Source of the DNA: Streptomyces cellostaticus
GTDB taxonomy: Bacteria > Actinomycetota > Actinomycetes > Streptomycetales > Streptomycetaceae
Reading direction: 5' to 3'
Assembly: GCF_001513965.1 (NCBI RefSeq)
Contig: NZ_KQ948018.1
Location: forward strand, 281,576 to 345,575
DNA: 64,000 bases
This document shows, piece by piece, positions 36,971 through 46,263 of the stretch. The notes under the pieces were generated by a model that saw nothing but the letters and a program-made list of their open reading frames with translations, was not told the DNA's origin and searched no databases. Positions within the stretch are counted from its first letter, which is position 1. Each line of letters starts with the position of its first letter. The position numbers were made by a program, and so were the translations under genes.

Positions 36971-38677
36971 GTGAGGACAGCGACTCTGGGCCCGGCGCAG
37001 CGCGCCGAGGCGCTTGCGGCGATGGCGGAGCGCGAGCTGGACGTGCTGGTGGTCGGCGGCGGAGTGGTCGGCGCGGGCACGGTGCTGGACGCCGTCACCC
37101 GCGGCCTGTCCACCGGACTGGTCGAGGCCCGCGACTGGGCGTCCGGCACGTCCAGCAGATCCAGCAAGCTCATCCACGGCGGCCTGCGCTATCTGGAGAT
37201 GCTCGACTTCGCGCTGGTCCGGGAGGCGCTGAAGGAGCGCGGTCTGCTCCTGGAGCGGCTCGCCCCGCACCTGGTCAAACCGGTGCCCTTCCTCTACCCG
37301 CTCCAGCACAAGGGCTGGGAGCGGATGTACGCGGGCTCGGGCGTGGCCCTGTACGACGCGATGTCCATGGCCCGCGGCCACGGCCGGGGCCTGCCCCTGC
37401 ACCGCCACCTGACCCGCCGTCACGCCCTGCGCGTCGCCCCCTGCCTGAAGAGGGACGCACTGGTCGGTGCCCTGCAGTACTACGACGCCCAGATGGACGA
37501 CGCCCGCTTCGTGGCCACCCTGGTGCGCACGGCGGTGTCGTACGGCGCGCAGGCCGCCAACCGCGCGCGCGTGACGGGGTTCCTGCGCGAGGGCGAGCGG
37601 GTCGTCGGTGCCCGGGTGCAGGACGTGGAGGGCGGCGGGGAGTACGAGATCCGCGCCCAGCAGATCGTCAACGCCACCGGTGTGTGGACCGACGACACGC
37701 AGGCGATGGTCGGGGAGCGCGGCCAGTTCCACGTCCGCGCCTCCAAGGGCATCCACCTCGTCGTGCCCAAGGACCGCATCCACTCCACCACCGGCCTGAT
37801 CCTGCGCACCGAGAAGTCCGTCCTGTTCGTCATCCCCTGGGGTCGGCACTGGATCGTCGGCACGACCGACACCGACTGGGACCTCGACAAGGCCCACCCG
37901 GCCGCCTCCAGCGCCGACATCGACTACCTGCTGGAGCACGTCAACTCGGTGCTCGCCGTCCCGCTCAGCCGCGACGACGTGCAGGGCGTGTACGCGGGGC
38001 TGCGCCCGCTGCTGGCCGGCGAGTCCGACGCCACCAGCAAGCTGTCCCGCGAGCACACCGTGGCGCATCCGGCGCCGGGTCTCGTGGTCGTGGCGGGCGG
38101 CAAGTACACGACGTACCGGGTGATGGCGAAGGACGCCGTCGACGAGGCGGTGCACGGCCTCGACATGCGCGTCGCCGACTGCGTCACCGAGGACATCCCG
38201 CTGCTCGGCGCCGAGGGCTACCGGGCGATGTGGAACGCCCGGGCGCGGATCGCCGCCCGCACCGGACTGCACGTGGTCCGGGTTGAACACTTGCTCAATC
38301 GCTACGGTGCGATGGCCGAGGAGGTTCTGGACCTCATCGCCGCCGACCCGGCCCTGGGCGAGCCGTTGCAGGCAGCCGACGACTATCTGCGCGCCGAGGT
38401 GGTGTACGCCGCCTCGCACGAGGGCGCCCGGCACCTGGACGACGTACTCACCCGCCGCACCCGTATCTCCATCGAGACGTTCGACCGGGGCACCCGCAGC
38501 GCCCGCGAGGCGGCCGAGCTGATGGCGCCCGTCCTCGGCTGGGACAAGGATCAGATCGAGCGCGAGGTGGAGCACTATGAGAAGCGGGTCGAGGCCGAGC
38601 GTGAGTCGCAGCTCCAGCCGGACGACCAGACGGCGGACGCGGCGCGCCTGGGGGCACCGGACATCGTGCCGCTGTAG
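36971..38677 (+). CDS. glpD: aerobic glycerol-3-phosphate dehydrogenase
   Basis: Membrane-associated FAD enzyme of 568 residues that oxidises sn-glycerol-3-phosphate to dihydroxyacetone phosphate and passes electrons to quinone. The dinucleotide-binding motif is DVLVVGGGVVGAGTVLDAVTRG. SSRSSKLIHGGLRYLE is the GlpD signature, and KGIHLVVPKDR and the C-terminal helical domain are intact. GTG at 36971 follows GGAGG by 5 nt. The 470 bp after it (38678-39147) hold no feature that I can support. No other glycerol genes are adjacent. Confidence 0.95.
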   Translation: MRTATLGPAQRAEALAAMAERELDVLVVGGGVVGAGTVLDAVTRGLSTGLVEARDWASGTSSRSSKLIHGGLRYLEMLDFALVREALKERGLLLERLAPHLVKPVPFLYPLQHKGWERMYAGSGVALYDAMSMARGHGRGLPLHRHLTRRHALRVAPCLKRDALVGALQYYDAQMDDARFVATLVRTAVSYGAQAANRARVTGFLREGERVVGARVQDVEGGGEYEIRAQQIVNATGVWTDDTQAMVGERGQFHVRASKGIHLVVPKDRIHSTTGLILRTEKSVLFVIPWGRHWIVGTTDTDWDLDKAHPAASSADIDYLLEHVNSVLAVPLSRDDVQGVYAGLRPLLAGESDATSKLSREHTVAHPAPGLVVVAGGKYTTYRVMAKDAVDEAVHGLDMRVADCVTEDIPLLGAEGYRAMWNARARIAARTGLHVVRVEHLLNRYGAMAEEVLDLIAADPALGEPLQAADDYLRAEVVYAASHEGARHLDDVLTRRTRISIETFDRGTRSAREAAELMAPVLGWDKDQIEREVEHYEKRVEAERESQLQPDDQTADAARLGAPDIVPL

Positions 38678-39147
38678 CCGCGCCGGCCGTTGTCCTGCTG
38701 CGCCTGTGCCGGACCTGGTGCAGCTGACGTCGTGCCATCCGACGAGCAGCCGATATCACCCGAATGGGTGTCCCTGACCGGGATCTCTGCTCGAACCTCG
38801 GCCGTTTTACCGGGTGCGAGGGCAGAACTCGGCGGCGAGCGGGGCGGGTTCGAGCCGGGAATCTGCCGTCGCGTCCGTGTTGGCATGGAAAGTGAGGAGG
38901 TGTCGGCCGTCGGCGGTGGCGGCGGTGCGCACGCCAGGAGCGCCGGTATGGACAGGACTGTCCGAAGCGTCGGCATCCGGGCTCCTTCCCCCGTCGGGGC
39001 CCGTCATCCCGGCAAGCGGAACGCTTGCTTCAGAGGGTCCTCCGGTGCGCGGAGCCCCTTGTGCGGCCAGGGGCACCCTGGGCGTCGGGCACTTGTCGGG
39101 TGAGGGACAATGGAGGCTCTGTCAGGGCGGGTTGCATGAGGGGACGC

Positions 39148-41223
39148 ATGTCGGAGGCGGAGCGGGCGGGGACATCTCGTCAGGAGACTCGTCAGGACAA
39201 GGGCGAGCGTCGTCTCCTCGCCGGGCGGTACCGGCTGGGAGATGTGCTGGGCCGAGGCGGCATGGGCACGGTGTGGCGCGCCGAGGACGAGACCCTGGGC
39301 CGGACGGTCGCCGTCAAGGAGCTGCGGTTCCCGTCGAACATCGACGAGGAGGAGAAGCGACGCCTGATCACGCGCACCCTGCGCGAGGCCAAGGCGATCG
39401 CCCGGATCCGCAACAACAGCGCGGTGACGGTCTTCGACGTGGTCGACGAGGACGACCGGCCCTGGATCGTCATGGAGTTGGTCGAGGGCAAGTCCCTTGC
39501 CGAGGCCATCCGCGAGGACGGCCTGCTGGAGCCCAGGCGGGCGGCCGAGGTCGGGCTCGCCGTCCTCGACGTGCTGCGCTCCGCGCACCGCGAGGGCATC
39601 CTGCACCGGGACGTGAAGCCGTCCAACGTACTCATCGCCGAGGACGGCCGGGTCGTCCTCACCGACTTCGGCATCGCGCAGGTCGAGGGTGACCCGTCCA
39701 TCACCTCCACCGGCATGCTCGTCGGCGCCCCCTCCTACATCTCCCCGGAGCGCGCCCGCGGGCACAAGCCCGGTCCCGCGGCCGACCTGTGGTCGCTGGG
39801 CGGTCTGCTGTACGCGGCGGTCGAGGGTGTGCCGCCGTACGACAAGGGTTCGGCGATCGCCACGCTGACCGCGGTGATGACCGAGTCCCTGGAGGAGCCC
39901 AAGAACGCGGGTCCGCTCAAAGACGTCATCTACGGCCTGCTCACCAAGGACCCGGCGCAGCGGCTCGACGACACCGGCGCCCGCGCCATGCTCGACGCGG
40001 TGATCCACGCGCCCGAGCCGGAGCCGATGGACGCCACGCGGGTGGTTCCGCTGCCGGTGCAGCCCGACGGGCCCGAGGGCACGCGGGGCGAGGAGCCCGG
40101 GGAGAAGCTGCGCGGCGCGCTGCGTTCGGTCCGCAAGGCGGCCGGGGCGGCCGGTGCGGCGGCCGCTGCGCGCGCGAAGAGCGGGAGCGGCACGACAGGT
40201 GCGGCCACCGGCGCCTCGGCCGGGACTTCTGCCGGGACGTCCGCGAGGCCCTCTGGTGGCGCCTCCGGCGGAGTCTCCGGTGGCGTGGCCGGGGCGGGTT
40301 CGGCGTCCTCCGGGGTCGGGGGCGCCGGAGCTGCGGGGAGGCCGTCCGGTCCGGCCCAGGGTTCCGCTGCCGTGCCGAACTCCAGCGCGAACAAGCCGAG
40401 TTCCGGCTGGCCCGTGATGCCGCCGCCGGACCTGGACCTGCCGAAACGGCCGGTACCGAGGGCGCCGCTCACCGACGTGGTGCCCAAGCGGACGCTGGTG
40501 ATCATCGCGGTGGTGGTCGTCCTCGCGGTGATCGGCACCGTACTGGCCTTCGCGCTCGGCGGGGACGACGACAAGGGCAGCAAGAACGGCAGCGGTGCCA
40601 AGGCCGCGGCGAGCGCCGGCGCCTCCACCAAGAAGGACAAGGGCACGGGAGGCAAGGGGAGCACCGGCGGCAGCACGCAGACGGACGGCGACACCTCGGC
40701 GTTCGCCACGACCGGTTCCGCGGCGAACGGCGCGGCGAGCGCGAGTGCTTCCGGCAGCGACGGCTCCGGCTCGAAGAGCGGCGGGAGCGCCCCGGCGGAG
40801 TCGACCCGCAAGAGCGGGCAGGGGTACTCGATCGGGCTGCCCAAGGGGTGGAAGTACCAGTCGAGCGACGACGCCGGAGACCGCTACACCGGGCCCGACG
40901 GACAGAAGCTGCTCGTCGGCTGGACCAGCACGCCCAAGGACGACCCGGTGGCGGACTGGAAGTACCAGGAGCGCTACATGGTGCGCTCCCAGTACCAGAA
41001 GATCCGCATAGAACAGGTGGACTACCGCGGCTGGAACACGGCCGACTGGGAGTTCACCTACGCCAGCGGTGGCACCAAGTACCGTACGATCGACCGGGGG
41101 TTCGTCGTGAACGGCCATCTCGGTTACGGGCTGATGTACACCGCGAAGGCGGGCAACTGGGACAGCGGGCTGCGCAAGGACACGTGGAAGACGCTGACGA
41201 CGTCCTTCGAGCCCAAGTCGTGA
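39148..41223 (+). CDS. transmembrane Ser/Thr protein kinase (array member 1)
   Basis: Kinase of 691 residues. The P-loop is GRGGMG, the catalytic lysine K57 in VAVKELRF, the loop HRDVKPSN and DFGIAQVEG; the activation segment has threonine/serine in PSITSTGML. Residues 320-445 are an Ala/Gly/Ser-rich linker, one transmembrane helix lies at about 450-472, and an external domain (GYSIGLPKGWKYQ onward, about 150 residues) follows. No PASTA repeats. Start is ATG 39148 with GAGGGG before it; ATG 39136 is possible. First of five large kinase genes in the same direction. Confidence 0.92.
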   Translation: MSEAERAGTSRQETRQDKGERRLLAGRYRLGDVLGRGGMGTVWRAEDETLGRTVAVKELRFPSNIDEEEKRRLITRTLREAKAIARIRNNSAVTVFDVVDEDDRPWIVMELVEGKSLAEAIREDGLLEPRRAAEVGLAVLDVLRSAHREGILHRDVKPSNVLIAEDGRVVLTDFGIAQVEGDPSITSTGMLVGAPSYISPERARGHKPGPAADLWSLGGLLYAAVEGVPPYDKGSAIATLTAVMTESLEEPKNAGPLKDVIYGLLTKDPAQRLDDTGARAMLDAVIHAPEPEPMDATRVVPLPVQPDGPEGTRGEEPGEKLRGALRSVRKAAGAAGAAAAARAKSGSGTTGAATGASAGTSAGTSARPSGGASGGVSGGVAGAGSASSGVGGAGAAGRPSGPAQGSAAVPNSSANKPSSGWPVMPPPDLDLPKRPVPRAPLTDVVPKRTLVIIAVVVVLAVIGTVLAFALGGDDDKGSKNGSGAKAAASAGASTKKDKGTGGKGSTGGSTQTDGDTSAFATTGSAANGAASASASGSDGSGSKSGGSAPAESTRKSGQGYSIGLPKGWKYQSSDDAGDRYTGPDGQKLLVGWTSTPKDDPVADWKYQERYMVRSQYQKIRIEQVDYRGWNTADWEFTYASGGTKYRTIDRGFVVNGHLGYGLMYTAKAGNWDSGLRKDTWKTLTTSFEPKS

Positions 41224-41386
41224 TGTGAGCGAGCCCTGTTCGGGGCCGTGAGAATCCGTCATCCCCTCGGTGCGGGTTGCCTCCGGCACGTATCGTGAAT
41301 GGTTGAGGACCGTACGCAGCCGGATGTGGATACGGAACGGGCCGTAAGGGAACGGATGTGAACGACAGGCGGCCGGGGGAGGCACT

Positions 41387-44221
41387 GTGGACGACTACGC
41401 GGGCCGGGTGCTCGCCGACCGCTACCGCCTGCCGCTGCCGCCCTCCGACGAGTACGAACTGACCGAGACCCGGGCCTTCGACACCTACAGCGGGCAGGAA
41501 GTGCTGGTCCGTCAGGTGCCGTTGCCGGAGGTCGTCGAGGCCGAGGTGCTCGACGCGGAGGGGCTGCCCGAGGGGTTCACCGCCCGGGAGCGCGGAGACC
41601 GCCGGAGCCCGGCGGCCCGGACCGCCACCCGCCGGCCCTCGGACCCGGCGGTGCGGCGCGCCGTCGAGGCCGCGCAGGCGGCGGCCCGCATCCCCGACCA
41701 TCCGCGCCTGGACCAGGTCTTCGACGTGTTCGCCGAGGGCGGCTCGCTGTGGATCGTCAGCGAGTGGGTGTCGGCGCGCCCGCTGTCCGCACTGCTCGCC
41801 GAACAGCCGCTGTCGCCGTACCGGGCGGCCGAGGTCGCCTCCGACGTCCTCATGGCGCTGCGCGTGCTGCACGCCCACGGCTGGGTGCACCGCAACATCA
41901 CCGCCCGCACGGTCCTCGTCTGCGACGACGGCCGCGTGATGCTGACTGGCCTCGCGGTCGGCGCGGCAGAAGAGGCGCTGAGCGGATACGACCCGGTGCC
42001 GGCTCCGGACGGGCCGGAGGGCCAGGACCAGTCGGCCGGGGCCCTCGGGCCCGGCGGCGGGGCCGGTGACGGCGACGGGGGGCGGGGACTCGGTGGCTTC
42101 GATGGGCGTGGTGCTCCGGGAGCCGGGGGTCCGGCCGGTGCGGTGAGCAGCCCGGCAGGCCCCACGGGACCCCTTCCCTCGCCCGATGCGGATCCCGAGG
42201 CTGCGCGGCGCGCCGCGATCCAGGCGCGGGCGGCCGACGGATTGCCGGTGCCGGGCGCGAACGGGGCTTCCGGCGGGGCCACCGTCCCCGGACCGCAGGG
42301 GAGACGGGCCCTGGAGAGCGGGGAGGACGTCCGTGCCGCCCGGGCCGGAGCCATCGCCGCGTACCGTGCGGGAGCCCGGGCCGCCGCCCGGGTGCAGGAA
42401 GCCGGGCAGAACGGCCGAGCCGCCCTGCCCGCAGCCCGCCCGCCCGCCGAGGGCGAGCACGACGCCACCCGCGCGGGCGGTACGGCGCAGCCGCCGTACT
42501 CCGCCGGGCAGACCGCGCCCCCGTCCGGCCAGATAGCCGACCCGTACGGGGTGCGCGGCACGCCCTGGCACGGAGCCTCGCCTCGCACCGACCCCGGTGC
42601 TCCGCCGAGCGCGCCCCACGCCGGGGGACAGCGCCCGGGACTTCCGGCGAGTGGCACCCGCCCGGGCGCGACACCCGGCTCGGGCCCTGCGCTCGGCTCC
42701 GGTCGGACGCACCCGGATCAGCGGCGCGGCGCGGGCCAGGCGCGCCCCGAGCAGGCGCTCGGGTCCGGCCGATGGCCCGGTTCCGGTCTGCTGCCCGTGC
42801 CCGGTCAGGCGCCGGACGGTCAGCCGCGTGGTTCCGGGTACGGAGCCGACCGCGCCGCTGCAGCCCCGGGCCAGGCGCCGCATGCCCCCGCGGGTGCGGC
42901 TCCCGCGCCCCTGCCCGCCCAGGCAGGCCCGGCCTCCCGCTGGGACGGTCCGGGTGCCGGCGGTGCCGTACGGCGGGGGCCGGGTACCGCGCTTGCCGCC
43001 GAGCGGGCGCGGCAGGTGCGGATGACCGTGGTGGGGCCGGTGACCGAGCGGTGGGCGCCGGAGCAGGCCGGGCCCGTGCACGAGAACTGGCAGCTGGCGG
43101 CGCCGATCGGACCCGCCACCGACCTGTGGGCTCTCGGCGCCCTGCTCTTCCGGGCCGTTCAGGGACACGCGCCCTACCCCGAGGAGTCCACGGCCGAGCT
43201 CGTGCAGCTGGTGTGCGCAGAGCCGCCCGCCTTCGCCGAGGAGTGCGGACCGCTGCGCCCGGTCGTGGAGTCGCTGCTGCGCCAGGACCCCACCGACCGG
43301 CTGGACTTCGAGGAGCTCGGCGGCTGGCTGCGCTCGCTGGTGCGTTCCGCGCCCGAGCCGGACGCCGGCACCCATGTCGTGCCCGTCCCGCCCGCCGACC
43401 CGAGCCGGCTGCCGATCGTGCGGCGCCGCGGCGAGTTGGTGCGGCGGCGGCGCGCCGGACTGCCCGCGACCCATCCGCACGGCCGGCACAAGCGGGCCCG
43501 GGAGGAGGCGAGTTCCCCGCGCCGTCTCGGCCGGACACTACTCCTGCTGATCCTGCTCCTGCTGGCCGGCGCGGTCGCGTACGCGATGCTGTTCATGCCG
43601 AAGCAGGGGGAGAGCGGTGCGGCGGGCAGCGACCGTACCGGCAGCGCCGGGCAGGCGAGCCCCGCCCCTTCCCGTACCCGGCAGCCGTCCTCCGGGCAGT
43701 CCGCGGACGGCGATCCCTCGGCGTCCGCGCCCGCCACCGAGACACAGACCGGCGGCGGCCCCTCTGTCGCCGACGGGTTCACCCTGCGCACCGACCCGGA
43801 CGGCTTCCAGGTCGCCGTCGCCAAGGGCTGGGACCGCACGCCCAAGAACGGCAGCGGCCAGGTGGTCTACTCGCACGGCAACTTCGAGCTGCTCGTCGTA
43901 CCGGGGAGGGACAGCGCCTCGTCGGGCGGCAGCGACCCGATGGTCTACCAGCGGGACAAGGAGCGCGAACTTCAGCCGTACCGGGACTCCAGCTGGGCCA
44001 CGGCCACCGGCCTGAGGACCATCGAGGTGGGCGGGCGGACCATGGCGGAGGGCCAGTTCACCTGGACCGACGGGCAGGGACGCGACCTGTACGTGCGCAA
44101 CATGGCCATCCTGCTGAACGGCCGCTACCACATTGTCCAGGTCCGCGGTCCGGAGGCCGAGCGCGACGAGGTGACACGGCTGTACGAGCAGGCTACGGCG
44201 ACGTACCGCTACACCGGTTGA
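41387..44221 (+). CDS. transmembrane pseudokinase with ~340-residue insertion (array member 2)
   Basis: Protein of 944 residues whose kinase fold is degenerate. The glycine loop is absent, the VAVK lysine is replaced (VLVRQV), HRDxKxxN reads HRNITART, and DFG reads GLA (MLTGLAVG). Between that point and the C-lobe (WALGALLFRAVQGHAPYPEE) is a Pro/Gly/Ala-rich insertion, about residues 200-540. The C-lobe, a transmembrane helix (about 713-735) and an external domain like that of its neighbours (GFQVAVAKGWDRT onward) are retained. GTG 41387 follows GGGGGAGG. It is expected to bind partners rather than phosphorylate. Continuous codon bias argues against a broken gene. Confidence 0.9.
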   Translation: MDDYAGRVLADRYRLPLPPSDEYELTETRAFDTYSGQEVLVRQVPLPEVVEAEVLDAEGLPEGFTARERGDRRSPAARTATRRPSDPAVRRAVEAAQAAARIPDHPRLDQVFDVFAEGGSLWIVSEWVSARPLSALLAEQPLSPYRAAEVASDVLMALRVLHAHGWVHRNITARTVLVCDDGRVMLTGLAVGAAEEALSGYDPVPAPDGPEGQDQSAGALGPGGGAGDGDGGRGLGGFDGRGAPGAGGPAGAVSSPAGPTGPLPSPDADPEAARRAAIQARAADGLPVPGANGASGGATVPGPQGRRALESGEDVRAARAGAIAAYRAGARAAARVQEAGQNGRAALPAARPPAEGEHDATRAGGTAQPPYSAGQTAPPSGQIADPYGVRGTPWHGASPRTDPGAPPSAPHAGGQRPGLPASGTRPGATPGSGPALGSGRTHPDQRRGAGQARPEQALGSGRWPGSGLLPVPGQAPDGQPRGSGYGADRAAAAPGQAPHAPAGAAPAPLPAQAGPASRWDGPGAGGAVRRGPGTALAAERARQVRMTVVGPVTERWAPEQAGPVHENWQLAAPIGPATDLWALGALLFRAVQGHAPYPEESTAELVQLVCAEPPAFAEECGPLRPVVESLLRQDPTDRLDFEELGGWLRSLVRSAPEPDAGTHVVPVPPADPSRLPIVRRRGELVRRRRAGLPATHPHGRHKRAREEASSPRRLGRTLLLLILLLLAGAVAYAMLFMPKQGESGAAGSDRTGSAGQASPAPSRTRQPSSGQSADGDPSASAPATETQTGGGPSVADGFTLRTDPDGFQVAVAKGWDRTPKNGSGQVVYSHGNFELLVVPGRDSASSGGSDPMVYQRDKERELQPYRDSSWATATGLRTIEVGGRTMAEGQFTWTDGQGRDLYVRNMAILLNGRYHIVQVRGPEAERDEVTRLYEQATATYRYTG

Positions 44222-44374
44222 GCGCCCCGTATACCGGTTGAGCGCACCGGGATTCGGTTCCCGTTCGCGCGCAGAAGCGAAAACCGTCACAGTGCGGTTT
44301 CCTTGGCCCCCCGCTTGTTCCCTGCGGGCAGGGCGGTCCTTAGTCTGACCCTGTCAAGAGCATTGCGGGGCAAC

Positions 44375-46180
44375 GTGAATCAGATGCAGGGCCTGCTGAT
44401 AGCGGGCCGCTACCGGCTTGCCGATTCCATCGGCAGCGGCGGCATGGGCCGGGTGTGGCGCGCCCACGACGAGGTGTTGCACCGGAAGGTCGCCGTCAAG
44501 GAGTTGACCGCCGCGCTCTACGTCTCCGAGAGCGACCAGGCCGTACTGCTCGCCCGAACGCGGGCCGAGGCGCGCGCCGCCGCGCGTATCAACCACTCCG
44601 CCGTCGTCACCGTCCACGACGTGCTGGAACACGACGGCCGCCCATGGATCGTCATGGAGCTGGTCGAGGGCCACTCGCTGGCCGACGCGGTCAAGGAGCG
44701 CGGCCGCATCGAGCAGCGGGAGGCCGCGCGGATCGGCCTGTGGGTGCTGCGGGCGCTGCGCGCCGCGCACTCCGCCGGTGTGCTGCACCGGGACGTCAAG
44801 CCCGGCAACGTACTGCTCGGCCGGGACGGCCGGGTCCTGCTCACCGACTTCGGCATCGCCCAGATCGAGGGCGACACCACCATCACCCGCACCGGAGAGG
44901 TCGTCGGCTCGGTCGACTACCTCGCGCCCGAGCGGGTGCGCGGCCACGACCCCGGCCCGTCCTCGGACCTGTGGGCGCTCGGTGCCACGCTGTACACGGC
45001 GGTCGAGGGCCGTTCGCCGTTCCGCCGCACCTCGCCGCTGAGCACCATGCAGGCGGTTGTCGAGGAGGAGGTGGAGGAGCCCCGTCACGCCGGTCCGCTC
45101 GGGCCCGTCATCGCCGCCCTGCTGTGCAAGGAGCCGGCCCAGCGGCCGGGCGCGGAGGAGGCGGAGCAGATGCTCGCGGAGGCGGCGGAGGGCCGCCGCC
45201 CGCACACTGCCCAGGCGTTCATCCCGACCCAGGGCTCGGGCATGGACACCAGCGGGTCGTACACCTCAGGGTCGTACACCTCGGGGTCGTACGGCTCCGA
45301 GCCGTACGCCTCCGGGGCGGGCACCTCGGGTTACGGCTCCGGGCCGGCAGCCTCCGGCTACGGCTCCGGCGCGGCGGCTCAAGGCTACGGCTCCGGGCCG
45401 GGCGCCTCCGGGCGTTCCGCCACCGGGCCGACCACGGTGGCGCCGACCGCGGCGGGGCCCAGTTCGGTCGGGCCCACCACCATCGGGCCCACGTCGGCCG
45501 GGCCTCGCACGGCACCGGCCCGCCCCCGGCGGCGCCGCCTGCGCACGCTCGCGCTCGTCGTCGCCGTCGCCGCCGTGCTCGGCGGAGGTGCGGCGGTGGC
45601 CTTCCAGCAGTGGGGCTCGTTCCAGCAGGAAAGCGACGCGGGCGGAGCGACCCCTGCGCCGGCGACCTCGGCCAAGAGCACCTCGGGCCAGGAGGGCGCG
45701 GTCCCCGACGACTGGGAGCGCAAGGACGACCCGCTGGGCTTCAGCCTCTCCCTGCCCAAGGGCTGGAAGCGCAAGGTGTACAGCAACGACGGCGCGCTCA
45801 AGCAGATCGACTACTCGCCCGACGGCGGCAAGCACTTCGTGCGCATCGCCATCGACACCAACCCGGACTTCGCCGACGCCTTCCAGCACCAGAAGGACCT
45901 GGAACAGCAGCTCCAGCGGCTGGTCGGCTACCAGCGCGTGGCCATGGAGGAGAACACCTACCGCGACCGCAAGGGCTCGCTGTGGGAGTACACCTGGACC
46001 GCGCTGAAGAAGGACCCGCCCCACGTGCCCGGCCCGCGCCACGCCATCGAGGAGACGTACTACTCGCGCGAGGGCGTCGAGTACGCGATCTACATGTCGT
46101 CGCCCGCCGCCGACTGGGCGAAGACGAGCAAGCAGTTCAAGTGGGTGCTGCAGAGCTGGCAGCCGCCGAACGCCGGCTGA
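44375..46180 (+). CDS. transmembrane Ser/Thr protein kinase (array member 3)
   Basis: Active-looking kinase of 601 residues: GSGGMG, VAVKEL, HRDVKPGN, DFGIAQIEG, then SVDYLAPERVRG. The juxtamembrane part (about residues 285-385) is a run of Ser-Gly-Ser-Tyr and Gly-Tyr-Gly-Ser-Gly repeats followed by Gly-Pro-Thr repeats, unusual for a bacterial kinase and potentially a disordered or condensate-forming linker. One transmembrane helix lies near 388-410, and the external domain starts GFSLSLPKGWKRK. GTG 44375 chosen (GCGGGG upstream); ATG 44384 is an alternative. Confidence 0.92.
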   Translation: MNQMQGLLIAGRYRLADSIGSGGMGRVWRAHDEVLHRKVAVKELTAALYVSESDQAVLLARTRAEARAAARINHSAVVTVHDVLEHDGRPWIVMELVEGHSLADAVKERGRIEQREAARIGLWVLRALRAAHSAGVLHRDVKPGNVLLGRDGRVLLTDFGIAQIEGDTTITRTGEVVGSVDYLAPERVRGHDPGPSSDLWALGATLYTAVEGRSPFRRTSPLSTMQAVVEEEVEEPRHAGPLGPVIAALLCKEPAQRPGAEEAEQMLAEAAEGRRPHTAQAFIPTQGSGMDTSGSYTSGSYTSGSYGSEPYASGAGTSGYGSGPAASGYGSGAAAQGYGSGPGASGRSATGPTTVAPTAAGPSSVGPTTIGPTSAGPRTAPARPRRRRLRTLALVVAVAAVLGGGAAVAFQQWGSFQQESDAGGATPAPATSAKSTSGQEGAVPDDWERKDDPLGFSLSLPKGWKRKVYSNDGALKQIDYSPDGGKHFVRIAIDTNPDFADAFQHQKDLEQQLQRLVGYQRVAMEENTYRDRKGSLWEYTWTALKKDPPHVPGPRHAIEETYYSREGVEYAIYMSSPAADWAKTSKQFKWVLQSWQPPNAG

Positions 46181-46263
46181 ACCGGCTGGACCGGGTGAAC
46201 GCGGCCTGAACGCCCGAGGCTTGGCCGATCACCGCCCGGGAGGGCGTGCTCCGGTGCGGCATG

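Noticed and set aside
38690-39103. Small frames on both strands between glpD and the first kinase gene
   Set aside because: None has a ribosome-binding site, conserved composition or a neighbour relationship. I see nothing supportable in 38678-39147.
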